Under the pieces are notes generated by a model that saw only the letters and a program-made list of their open reading frames with translations, made no database searches and had not been told where the DNA came from. Below, piece by piece: positions 29,006-37,619 of a stretch of DNA of 64,000 bases (position 1 is its first letter; the number at the start of each line of letters is the position of its first letter). This DNA is from Luteolibacter flavescens (GTDB lineage Bacteria; Verrucomicrobiota; Verrucomicrobiia; Verrucomicrobiales; Akkermansiaceae), in assembly GCF_025950085.1 (NCBI RefSeq), contig NZ_JAPDDS010000010.1, positions 124,001 to 188,000 on the forward strand, given 5' to 3'. Both the position numbers and the translations under genes were made by a program.

Positions 29006-32000
29006 TCGTCGGTCATCGCTTCGAAGTATTTCTTCACCAGCCCGCGGTATTCCTCGGGCACGCCGCCGGCCGCCGCGCCGCCGACATCGGACTTCAGGTT
29101 GGCCTGGATCTTCTCCCAATCCTCGGCGCTGATCCCGAGCTTCGCCAGCTCAGGCGGCACCCCGGGATCGGCCTCGGGAGTGCGAAGGCCTTCCTCGGGC
29201 TTCTCGCCCGGCTGGCCACCGGGCATGCCGGGCTGGGGTTGGCCAGGTTGGCTTTGTCCCGCCGGGCCTTGCCCCTGCATCTGCTGGCGGGCGGACTGTG
29301 CCGCCTTTGCCATGGCCTCGGCGGCCTGCGCCGCTTGATTCGCGGACTGGCTAGCCTGACCCTGCTCGGAGGCGCGGGATGCGGACTGGAAGGCCTCCGC
29401 GAGATCCCCCGGCGTCAACGGCGCACGATGTTGCTCCGGCTGCTGCCCCCTCGCCTGCCCGGCGGCACGGTCGAACTCCTCCGCGGCACGTCCCAGGGCA
29501 TCGGCGCTACGCTGAAGATTGGCCGCCGATTGCTGGTGCTGCCCGGCTGCTTCTTGGGGCTTGCCCTCGCTGCCTTTTTGCGCGGCGGACTGCGCCTGCT
29601 CGCCGCCTTGGCGAGAGGTATCCCGGGCCTCATTCATGTGGCCCGACCCCTCGGCCTGCGGCATTCCGGCAATCGCTTCGGAAAGCCCTTTCGCCTCGTC
29701 TGCCTGAAGCTGTTGGAGTCCTTGCAAAGCCTCGGCGGTCTTCCCTTCAGCCAAGGCATCCAGGGCCTGCGCCACCTTCTCCTGACGCCCGGCAAGCGCC
29801 TCGACGCCCGCCTTCATCTCTGCCTGCTCGGACTGACCCTGCTCGGGCTGACCTTGCTCGGGCTGACCTTGCTCGGGCTGGCCTTGCTCGGGCTGGCCTT
29901 GCTCGGGCTGGCCTTGCTCGGGCTGGCCTTGCTCGGACTGGCCTTGCTCGGACTGGCCTTGCTCGGACTGGCCTTGCTCGGAGTCGGCCACAGCTTCCTT
30001 CATCGCCGCTGCAGCTTCCTTCGCGGCTTCGGCCGCGGATTTGTCATCGCCTTTGGAAAGCGCGTCCTTTGCCTGTTCGGTCGCTGCCACCGCCTGAGGA
30101 AGGAGGTCCGCAGCTTCGTTGCGTTGCTCGCGCGCTTCGGCAAGCTGGCCTGCCGCCTCCTCGGCAATCTTCGCCTGCTCCTTTGCCAAGGCATCACGCA
30201 GCGCTTCCGGCGATTCCGCGGATGCCTGCTTCGTTTGTTCTTCAAGGCCCTTCTGAGACTCGCTCAATGCCTGGGCCTCCGCAGCGAGTTCCCGGGCTTC
30301 CGCGGCCTGGGCCTCCAGCACCTCGGCGCGCGCCTGGGGCTGCTCGCGCAATTGCTGGCGCAGTTGCTCCTCCACCCCGCGCTGGCGATCCTGCCACGCC
30401 TGATCCATCGCTGCCTCCTGTTGGGCCGCTGCCTGCTTCTCTGCCTGACGCGCGAGTTCGCGCTGCTGCTGGGCAAGCTCCTGGAAGCGGGCCAGCTCTT
30501 CGACCTTCTGACGATCACGATCCATCTCCTCGCGCGCCTTCTCCAGATTCTTGATCGCGGCCTCCGCCTGCTCGCGGGCGTGATCCAGCTTCTCCTCGCG
30601 ACGCTGCTGGCCGTCCTGCAAGGGAGCGCTCTCCAGTTCCTGACGGGCTTGCGCCAGTTGCTCCGATGCCTGTCTTACTTCGTCCGCCTTCGTCGCGTGG
30701 ACGCTCTCCTGCATCTGCGCGGCGAGCTTCTGCAAATCCTCCTGCGCCTTGGCCAAACTCTCGCGCGCCTCTTCGAAATGCTTCAGCGCATCCTTGCTGA
30801 GTTCTTCCTTTTGCATCTCGCCGCGATGCCAGTCCATCCGATCCTTCGCCTCGCGCGCCTGACGCATCGCCGACTCGATCTTCTCGCGCGCGCCATCGTG
30901 CTCCGCGCGCAATTCCTGACGGGCGAGCGATTCCGCACTCTGGTCGATCTTCAGCAGCAGCCACTCGGAATGCCCCACGCCCGGTCCATCGAGACCCTTC
31001 GGCCGCGCATCTTCGGCACGCACCCGCAGGCGGAGTTCCCTCGCACCCGGCGAGGCCTCCAACAATTCGCCCACCGCCACCTCGCTCTCGCCACGATAGC
31101 GCGCGGGCTTCGCGCCGCCGCCAAGCTTGTCCGGCAGCTCCCGCGAAAGGCGGCGGACATCCTTGTCGCCTGCCTTCACGTCCAATTGGAGCGCGGCCAC
31201 CCCGAAGTCCTCCGTGACCTCGTAGCGCAGGCCCAGCACTTCATCCGGCCGCACGCGCAACTCCGTCGCCACCGGACTGAGCCAACGCACCGACGGAGAA
31301 AAATCCTCCAGCACCCGCACCGGGAAACGCAGTGCCTCCATCTCCCTGCCAAGACGATGCTTCAGCTTCACCACCGCTTCGCCGGAGCCCTCCTCCTTCA
31401 GATCCCAAGCCAAGGCCACACGACCTCCGGATGCGGACTTTTCCACCGATCCATCGGCCACGTGCTTGCCGTCGATCTCCAGCCACGCGGCTTCGACAGC
31501 GGTATTCAGCGCACCGGTCAATTCCACCTTCGTCCCCCTCACCGCCTCGACGCCACGGCCGAGCGGAGCTTCATCGGGCAACAGTCCGGTATACTCCGGA
31601 AATGACAATTTCACCCGAGGCTCCGGGATCGTTGGCAGCGGCCACACGGTCACCTCGTAGGCGTCACTTTCACCACGACCCGCCCGCACCCGGTAGCGGA
31701 AGCTCTCGCCACGCACGGGATCGAGCCGATAGCTCCAGCCCGTGCCGGCAGGCATCATCGGCTGGGTGATTTCATTGCCATCGGGCATCGTCATCACCGC
31801 TTCGAGCTGCGTGGCCGGGCCGTCATAGCTGGCCGTCATCTCCAGGGCATCGCCTTCCAGCAGTTCGATGTCCTTTGGCTCGACCGTGAACTTCACCGCC
31901 GCCGCATTCCCCAGCGTGCTGAAAGGTGCCACCGCGCGAACGGCGAGACGCGCCGCTTCCTTCGGCCACACGAGAAAGAGCAGCAGCAGCATCGCCGCGA

Positions 32001-32475
32001 AGGCGATCGCCGGGCGCGCCCATTTCCTCGACGCGCCGACGGCCTTCAGCTCGGCGCGGGCATCCACCTTGTCCACGTCCTCGCCTGCCGTGCGCGCGAG
32101 TTCTTCCAGCAGGCTTTCCGAGACCCCGCCGGGACTGCCGGACAGCTCCAGCACGGTGCTCATGCGCTCCTCGATCTCCGGGTGCCGACCCTCGATCCAC
32201 CGCGCCACCTGGATGAGGCCGATCTTTCTCAAGAGGGGCCGCAGGCCGAAAAACGCGGCGACCAATGTGCCCAGCACCCACGCGCCAAACATCGCCCAGC
32301 GCGCGATCTGCGGCAGCGGCGCTAGGAAATGATCGACCGCCATCATCAGCAGCAGCCCGCCGAGCATGACCGTCGCGATGACCAGCGCGCCGCGCGTCCA
32401 CTGTGCGCGGCGGATGCTCGACCGCACTGCCTCCAGCCGCCGTCCGATCTCCCGTCTTGCTTCGTCCGTGCTCAT
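29002..32475 (-). CDS. Large DUF4175-like membrane protein with coiled coil and EQGQ repeats
   Basis: 1157 residues. Two N-terminal membrane helices (about 30-50 and 60-80) and a third near 170 are followed by beta-rich extracytoplasmic domains (about 190-480), then long Q/E/A-rich coiled coil (about 490-1060). Within it lie ten perfect [S/P]EQGQ pentads. The architecture resembles DUF4175-type proteins; the function is unknown. The start at 32475 (MSTDEARRE) is set by AAGGAG 7 nt upstream. The stop overlaps the start of the prenyltransferase-repeat gene. A shorter paralogue with the same layout is at 45371. Confidence 0.86.
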   Translation of the reverse strand: MSTDEARREIGRRLEAVRSSIRRAQWTRGALVIATVMLGGLLLMMAVDHFLAPLPQIARWAMFGAWVLGTLVAAFFGLRPLLRKIGLIQVARWIEGRHPEIEERMSTVLELSGSPGGVSESLLEELARTAGEDVDKVDARAELKAVGASRKWARPAIAFAAMLLLLFLVWPKEAARLAVRAVAPFSTLGNAAAVKFTVEPKDIELLEGDALEMTASYDGPATQLEAVMTMPDGNEITQPMMPAGTGWSYRLDPVRGESFRYRVRAGRGESDAYEVTVWPLPTIPEPRVKLSFPEYTGLLPDEAPLGRGVEAVRGTKVELTGALNTAVEAAWLEIDGKHVADGSVEKSASGGRVALAWDLKEEGSGEAVVKLKHRLGREMEALRFPVRVLEDFSPSVRWLSPVATELRVRPDEVLGLRYEVTEDFGVAALQLDVKAGDKDVRRLSRELPDKLGGGAKPARYRGESEVAVGELLEASPGARELRLRVRAEDARPKGLDGPGVGHSEWLLLKIDQSAESLARQELRAEHDGAREKIESAMRQAREAKDRMDWHRGEMQKEELSKDALKHFEEARESLAKAQEDLQKLAAQMQESVHATKADEVRQASEQLAQARQELESAPLQDGQQRREEKLDHAREQAEAAIKNLEKAREEMDRDRQKVEELARFQELAQQQRELARQAEKQAAAQQEAAMDQAWQDRQRGVEEQLRQQLREQPQARAEVLEAQAAEARELAAEAQALSESQKGLEEQTKQASAESPEALRDALAKEQAKIAEEAAGQLAEAREQRNEAADLLPQAVAATEQAKDALSKGDDKSAAEAAKEAAAAMKEAVADSEQGQSEQGQSEQGQSEQGQPEQGQPEQGQPEQGQPEQGQPEQGQPEQGQSEQAEMKAGVEALAGRQEKVAQALDALAEGKTAEALQGLQQLQADEAKGLSEAIAGMPQAEGSGHMNEARDTSRQGGEQAQSAAQKGSEGKPQEAAGQHQQSAANLQRSADALGRAAEEFDRAAGQARGQQPEQHRAPLTPGDLAEAFQSASRASEQGQASQSANQAAQAAEAMAKAAQSARQQMQGQGPAGQSQPGQPQPGMPGGQPGEKPEEGLRTPEADPGVPPELAKLGISAEDWEKIQANLKSDVGGAAAGGVPEEYRGLVKKYFEAMTDE
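29826..29985 (-). repeat. 15-bp coding minisatellite ([S/P]EQGQ)n
   Basis: About ten head-to-tail copies of a 15-bp unit (minus-strand reading: CCC/TCC GAG CAA GGC CAG). Copies are nearly identical at the DNA level; differences fall at the Ser/Pro codon. Copy number is likely to vary between strains. Confidence 0.9.
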
Positions 32476-32491
32476 GACATGGCTCCTTTCT

Positions 32492-34903
32492 TCATGGCAG
32501 TCCACCGCCGCGGCGGATCACCCATTCGGCTGCCAGCAGCAGGGCGAAGAGGCCCAGCACCAGCGCATTGTCCCACAGTGGCGTCTCCCGCAGCTCCTTG
32601 CGAGCGTCGCCTTCCTTTAAAAAGAGTCCCGTCAGGTCACCGGCCTTCGCGGGATCGACGACCTTGCCGCCCGAGAGCTGGGCCATCGTCTCCAGCAGCG
32701 GACGATTCAGCGTCGTCTCCGCCAGCTCCACCGGCCCGCGCGAACCGACCACACGGAAGCCCGCACTGACGGCACCGCTCCCCTCCTCCGCGGACAAGCG
32801 GTCGGCCTGTGCGCCGCGCAGCCTCACCTCGTAGCGGCCCGGCGCGGCCAGCGGCGCCATCTCCGCCTCGTGCAGTCCATTCGACCCCGCGACGGCTGCC
32901 AGCGGCACGCTCGATACCACCTCGCCATCGCGCAGCAGCTCGGCCTTCAAATCATCATCGACCACCGGGCTCAGCTCGGCATCGCGAAGCCGGGCCGTCA
33001 CCTTGATGCGGTCATCCGCCGTGTAGGTCAGTTGGTCGGTACCGAGCCGCACGCGCGACCCACCGGCACGCAGCACCGGCCCCGCACCCCAGCAGACGAG
33101 ATTTCCCCAGAAGCGGTGGTGGTAAAGATCGCCCGCACCCTCGCGCAGCCGCCAGGTCCGGTCGGTCAGCAGCAGCGCCACCTTCCCCTTTCCCGTCTGG
33201 CGCGTCACCAGCAGCGCGGATGCAGCCTCCAGCTCGCGGCGCTTCGCGAGGGCGTCGAGGGCCGCGGTCAGTCCCTCGCCGCCAGCGATCGCCTGCCCCT
33301 CACCGCCGGCATTCGCCGTGAGCAGGACTTCCGCTCCCTCCTTCAGACTGCGGATCGGCTGCCGCCAGGAGATCTCGGGGAAGTCCGCCCACACCGCTTC
33401 ATTCGCGGTCTCGCCGGTCGCCTGCTGCATCACCGGATGCGACCGGCCCTCCGCCGTGAGGGAAAAGCGGAACGGCTCCCCGCCCGCCGAGTAGAAATTA
33501 CGATGACCCTCGTAGGTCTCCACCGGCACGAGGCCGCGGCCGGCCTGCGAGGAAATCGCATGCGGCATGTATTGGGGACCGGCCACCATCACCAGCAGTG
33601 CCGCGCGCTCCTTCACGCAGCCGTCGAGGATCTGCCACTGCCGCTCGTCCAGTGCATCCGGCGCGATGTCGCCGAGGATGATCACGTCGAATTTCCGCCA
33701 CTCCGCCTCGTCCTTCGGCAGGCGAGTTGCCTGCGCTTCGCCGAAGGGCCGCGAGACCGATGCAGGGACCAGCTCGTCCTGCTGGCCCTCGATCCGGTCC
33801 GGATGCAGCAGCACGTATTGCAGGTGCACCGACTTGTCGCGGCCGTAGAAGAGATTCCGCAAGTAGCGGAATTCCCAGCGCGGCGAGCTTTCCACGATCA
33901 GGACGTTTGTCCGCGCGTCGGTGATCGAGGTCTCGAATTCCCACGCGTTGTTGTCGGCGAAACGCTCGCCCTCCAGCGCCGCGATCTCGATGCGGAATCC
34001 ACCGACCCCGCCCTCCTCCGGCACGGTGGTGAAGCGGACCTCCTCGCGGTGGTGCTCCTGTGGGATGGAAAGCTCGCGCTCCTCGATCTGCTCGTCCCCG
34101 CGCATCAGCCGCACCTTTGCCTGCTTTCCCTTGTAGCCGTCGAATTTCAGAGCGGCAGTCACCCGCATCTTGTCGCCGAGGTGGATCGCCTCCGGAGCCC
34201 GGACCTCAAGGATGGAGGCATCGCGCGGCGGCTCGGCGCTGCCCGTGGCCACCACGCCGATGGGTGCGTCGAGGATGCCGAAGCGCCGCGACACATCCTC
34301 CACCCGGCCCGGGCGATTGTGGCGTCCGTCGCTGACCAGGATCACGCCTGCCAGATCGTCCGGCGGCACCTGCTCCAGCACGGTCCCCAGCGCGGCGGAC
34401 AAGTCGGTGGCATCGCCCCAACCCTCAGCCTCGCCTTCACCCGCCGATCTCACGCTGCGCGCCGCGCGGACGGTGCGCACCTTCATTGATTCGGAAAGCT
34501 GCTTCACGATGCCCGCCTGCTCCAGCCCGCGCTCGCCCAGCTCCAGCCGGGTCGCATCCGCACCATCGTCGCGCAGGTGCATGGAGGCCGAGTCATCCAG
34601 CACCACCACCACCTCGCGATTCCGGTCGCGCTCCACCATCCGCACCCACACCGGCTCGACGAGGATCCACCCCAGCACCGCCAGCGCTGCCAGACGCAAC
34701 GCCACCACCATGCGACCCCGCCGCGGGGCCACGGCTCCCGCTTCGTAGCGGTAAAGCCCGAGCACCAGCTCCACCGCCAAGGCACCCGCCAGAGCCACGA
34801 CCCACAGCGGCCACTCCGGCGACAACCGCACGAGCTTCCCCAAGCCATGGAGCAGCCCCCACAGGGCCAGAAAGACCACCGGCACCCTGACCAGAGACCT
34901 CAT
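32492..34903 (-). CDS. VWA-domain membrane protein (BatA/glutamine amidotransferase-like)
   Basis: 803 residues. Two or three N-terminal membrane helices (about 5-22, 33-50, 66-84) precede a von Willebrand A domain with the metal-site motif DxSxS (D103, S105, S107) and a downstream VILVSDGRHN. A beta-rich middle region, a class I glutamine amidotransferase-like Rossmann region (about 330-560, FDVIILGDI, VMVAGPQYMP) without an obvious catalytic cysteine, and a final membrane helix (LWDNALVLGLFALLLAAEWVIR) complete it. Such proteins usually sit behind moxR and DUF58 genes; those are absent here. It lies 16 bp upstream of the DUF4175-like gene as first gene of the cassette. Confidence 0.87.
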   Translation of the reverse strand: MRSLVRVPVVFLALWGLLHGLGKLVRLSPEWPLWVVALAGALAVELVLGLYRYEAGAVAPRRGRMVVALRLAALAVLGWILVEPVWVRMVERDRNREVVVVLDDSASMHLRDDGADATRLELGERGLEQAGIVKQLSESMKVRTVRAARSVRSAGEGEAEGWGDATDLSAALGTVLEQVPPDDLAGVILVSDGRHNRPGRVEDVSRRFGILDAPIGVVATGSAEPPRDASILEVRAPEAIHLGDKMRVTAALKFDGYKGKQAKVRLMRGDEQIEERELSIPQEHHREEVRFTTVPEEGGVGGFRIEIAALEGERFADNNAWEFETSITDARTNVLIVESSPRWEFRYLRNLFYGRDKSVHLQYVLLHPDRIEGQQDELVPASVSRPFGEAQATRLPKDEAEWRKFDVIILGDIAPDALDERQWQILDGCVKERAALLVMVAGPQYMPHAISSQAGRGLVPVETYEGHRNFYSAGGEPFRFSLTAEGRSHPVMQQATGETANEAVWADFPEISWRQPIRSLKEGAEVLLTANAGGEGQAIAGGEGLTAALDALAKRRELEAASALLVTRQTGKGKVALLLTDRTWRLREGAGDLYHHRFWGNLVCWGAGPVLRAGGSRVRLGTDQLTYTADDRIKVTARLRDAELSPVVDDDLKAELLRDGEVVSSVPLAAVAGSNGLHEAEMAPLAAPGRYEVRLRGAQADRLSAEEGSGAVSAGFRVVGSRGPVELAETTLNRPLLETMAQLSGGKVVDPAKAGDLTGLFLKEGDARKELRETPLWDNALVLGLFALLLAAEWVIRRGGGLP

Positions 34904-35152
34904 TCCGCGCCCCCGCCTCCCCGTTTTTGCTCCATCAACGCCATTCCCGGACTCAACGCCACGGATTCCTTCGCTATTTCAAGGAATTCTCCCATAGATG
35001 CCCGATGCAAAAGAGCGGCAATCTCTCATCGCGTCGACCGAAGCTCGCCGGATCGGAGAAGTCGGACACTGGACATCCCGACAGAGGCACTCCGATTTGT
35101 TGATTCCGAACAACCGGTGGAGCCTCCATTCATAAAGAGGCGTTTCCCAGCT

Positions 35153-35506
35153 TCAAGAGAAGCACTCACTCGGATCAAACCAGCGGAAATACAACCTGAG
35201 ATACTCTTTCAAACGATCCTCGGAAATATCTTCGGGCATCTTCAGCGACAGAATAGCGTATTCTAAAGGAGGGTTAAAATCAGTGTATCTTGTAACCCGC
35301 CGAAGTGACCCATCCACAATGATCACGGCCAGTCCATTCCACTCAGCGACACCCTCATCGCTTGTCACCACCTGACGAAACGCCGAGCTCACCAGATCGA
35401 ACCGCCTTGAGGACACCAGCCATACATTATGCATTAACGGCTTGGCCAGCAATCTCAGAGGCACCCAAGTCGCTGCATACCTGAGGCGGTTCCATATGCC
35501 CATCAT
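35153..35506 (-). CDS. Orphan small protein of unknown function
   Basis: 117 residues, no signal peptide, with a basic amphipathic N terminus (MMGIWNRLRYAATWVPLRLL) that could associate with a membrane. No family recognised. The region 34904-35607 has noticeably lower GC than the genes on either side and holds only this ORF, which points to acquired or decaying DNA. Support is only the open frame and its plausible composition. Confidence 0.5.
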   Translation of the reverse strand: MMGIWNRLRYAATWVPLRLLAKPLMHNVWLVSSRRFDLVSSAFRQVVTSDEGVAEWNGLAVIIVDGSLRRVTRYTDFNPPLEYAILSLKMPEDISEDRLKEYLRLYFRWFDPSECFS

Positions 35507-35607
35507 CTTGGTCCACGACTAATGTAGAGCAGATCTGACCGTCAAACTACAAAGCCTCACTTGCACGTCCTTCAGAGCTACCACGACTGTGAAGCTAACA
35601 AATGGCT

Positions 35608-36552
35608 TCAGCGGGCTGCCTCGCTGCCCTTTTCCCGGAAGTGCCGTGGCGTCATGCCGATCTGCTTGCCGAAGCAGCGGGTGAAGTAGCTGCCGTCGGC
35701 GAAGCCGCATTGGAGGGCGATCTCGGTCACGGACTTGTCGGTGGTTTGCAAAAGGTGGGCGGCCTTTTTCACCCGCACGCGCTGGAGCTGGGCCGAGGGG
35801 GTGAGGCCGGTGATGCGGTGGAAGATTCGGTGGAAATTCCGGTGCGACATGCCCACGCGACGCGCGAGTTCGAGGTGATCGAGCGGCTCCGCGAAGTTTT
35901 GCTCCAGGTAGTCCAGCGCGCGCTCGATGTTCATGATCTTCTCCGAGACCAGCTTCGGCTTGTAGAATCGCCAGCGGGATAGAAGCCCGACGAGATTCAT
36001 GAAGTGCGCCATGGCCATGAACTGGCAGCCGCGATCCCGCGGCAGCGGCTCGGAATTCTCCACGGAAGTCTGCTTCCGGTCCTGGTAGCGGACGGCCCGG
36101 CGGCGGGTCGGACCGGGGTGCAGCTCCTTCTCGATCGCACGGGAGAGCTTCTGCACCTCCTCCAGCCGGGCGAGGTCGAGATGCATCACGCGATAGCCCT
36201 CGCCATTTGTCCGCGCGTAGAAGAGATCCTGGTAGCCGGGCAGCTCGCCCACGTCGAATTCCACATTCCCCAGCAGGGAGGGATCGTAGGTGACATTGAC
36301 GACCTTGAGATTCCGCGTGTTGCGATAGCCGTGCGGGATCGCTCCGTGCAGGGCGAAGACGTCGCCCGCCTTCAGGGGATATTCGCGCCCCGCCACCAGC
36401 TTGAAGGCGGTACCGCTGAGGATGAGGGTGATCTCGCAGAAGTCGTGCGTGATCTCCGGATAGTCCGGATGATTGTCCCAGATCGACACATCGAGCGGGA
36501 AGTCCGGAGTGCGGAAGACCAGTTCACGCTCAAATACGGCTGTATCGGACAT
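35608..36552 (-). CDS. AraC-family transcriptional regulator
   Basis: 314 residues. An N-terminal cupin-like sensing domain (about 15-110; EITLILSGTAFKLVAG, GDVFALHGAIPHGY) is followed by the two-helix-turn-helix AraC domain (about 210-310): HLELARRVGMSHRNFHRIFH and SVTEIALQCGFADGSYFTRCF, with the conserved GMTPRHFRE end. Such regulators commonly respond to sugars. It is divergent from the PEP-CTERM gene and the large glycosidase-like gene downstream, so it may control them. The 377-bp divergent spacer is long enough for several binding sites. Confidence 0.93.
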   Translation of the reverse strand: MSDTAVFERELVFRTPDFPLDVSIWDNHPDYPEITHDFCEITLILSGTAFKLVAGREYPLKAGDVFALHGAIPHGYRNTRNLKVVNVTYDPSLLGNVEFDVGELPGYQDLFYARTNGEGYRVMHLDLARLEEVQKLSRAIEKELHPGPTRRRAVRYQDRKQTSVENSEPLPRDRGCQFMAMAHFMNLVGLLSRWRFYKPKLVSEKIMNIERALDYLEQNFAEPLDHLELARRVGMSHRNFHRIFHRITGLTPSAQLQRVRVKKAAHLLQTTDKSVTEIALQCGFADGSYFTRCFGKQIGMTPRHFREKGSEAAR

Positions 36553-36929
36553 GGCAGGCAGAGGACACGAGGCGGCAATTCTTTGATTGCTTAATACTCA
36601 TCATTGGGCACCACGGGAACCCAAAAATTGGCAAAGGAGTCTTGTATTGGAGGAGCTGCTTTTTCACGGAGCCAGCCGAATCGAGAAACGGGAAAGTCAC
36701 ATAAGCAGGGATTAATTCCTCACGGCGTGGAGAATTCGGGGACCCACGCTCACACCAAGGCCCACCACCTCACATCGTGCTTCTCGCAACAATTTGGCAA
36801 TGGAGTCCTAATTTTTGGCCCGGATCTCATGGAATCCCATGACACGGGCCCGGTAGGCTGACGGCAGGATGGGGATTGGTTTGCGATCCCCACGTTCCCC
36901 CATCACCAAAAAAATTCCCGGATCACCCG
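36553..36929. other. Divergent regulatory spacer with a repeated motif
   Basis: No gene supported. Contains two copies of a 16-bp motif, TTGGCAAAGGAGTCTT (36628-36643) and TTGGCAATGGAGTCCT (36794-36809), in the same orientation with 166 bp between starts, and a 7-bp stem TGGGGAT/ATCCCCA (36870-36892) shortly before the PEP-CTERM start. The motif copies are natural candidates for regulator or sigma-factor sites. Confidence 0.55.
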
Positions 36930-37559
36930 ATGAAGCCAAACCGTTCAGCACTCAGCATCACCCTTGCCCTCGGATGCTTGCTTGCCCCCGCCACCAGCAC
37001 GGCGGCACTCGTCCTCATCAATGGCAATTTCCAAGACACCACCGGACTCGGCGTGACCTCTCCGAATACCTGGCTCAACGGGATCCCGACCGGTTGGTCG
37101 GGAGTCACCAACAGCTACACCGTCGGCACGAACAACGGAGGAACCAACTGGATTGCGAACCTCGACCAGGTCTCCAGCACCTCCGGCGGCTTCCGGCCGC
37201 TCTACCAGGATCTGGGAACTCTGGATGAAACCTCCACGATCTCGATGACCTTCACCGTTCTCCAGCCTTGGAACGCAAATCTCGCCCGGGCCGGTGCCGC
37301 CATCTGGAGCAATGCCTTCACGACCACCCTCGATACGCTGTCCGACCTCACACCCGGCACCTACACCCTGACCGCGGAAAACGTGGCGGCGGGCACCGCG
37401 ATCCGGATCGGCTTCTGGAGGTCCCGGCTGAACAACGCCCCCGGCATTGACGACGTGTCCATCACGGTCACGCCGGTTCCCGAGCCGCAACTACCCCTGC
37501 TCGTCACCTTTCTTACGGCACCCATGCTGCTTCTCCGCAAGCGCCGCCGATTCGCCTGA
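36930..37559 (+). CDS. PEP-CTERM sorted exoprotein
   Basis: 209 residues. A Sec signal (MKPNRSALSITLALGCLLAPATSTAA) and a C-terminal PEP-CTERM signal (VPEPQLPLLVTFLTAPMLLL then RKRRR) mark export and processing by an exosortase, typical of exopolysaccharide-producing environmental bacteria. The mature domain (NGNFQDTTG...GIDDVSITV) is a beta-sandwich resembling carbohydrate-binding folds and matches the two repeated modules in the C-terminal half of the neighbouring protein at 37620. The start is at ATG 36930 because the signal peptide begins there. No exosortase gene is in the window. Confidence 0.86.
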   Translation: MKPNRSALSITLALGCLLAPATSTAALVLINGNFQDTTGLGVTSPNTWLNGIPTGWSGVTNSYTVGTNNGGTNWIANLDQVSSTSGGFRPLYQDLGTLDETSTISMTFTVLQPWNANLARAGAAIWSNAFTTTLDTLSDLTPGTYTLTAENVAAGTAIRIGFWRSRLNNAPGIDDVSITVTPVPEPQLPLLVTFLTAPMLLLRKRRRFA

Positions 37560-37619
37560 TCCCACGACTCTCCACTTCCTGCCTGCGTTCACCATCTCCT
37601 GTCCTTCTCGGTCACTTCC

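Noticed and set aside
28780-31605. A 941-codon open frame on the plus strand with leucine/glycine repeats
   Set aside because: It is the shadow of the DUF4175-like gene and its LLGLALLGL repeats are the antisense of the EQGQ minisatellite.
36628-36650. Sigma-54 promoter for the PEP-CTERM gene
   Set aside because: The GG and downstream GT are 12 bp apart where GG-N10-GC is required, and the second copy lacks a -12 element.
36604-36861. An 85-codon ORF in the AraC/PEP-CTERM spacer
   Set aside because: No domain, random composition, and it covers the repeated regulatory motif; more likely non-coding.
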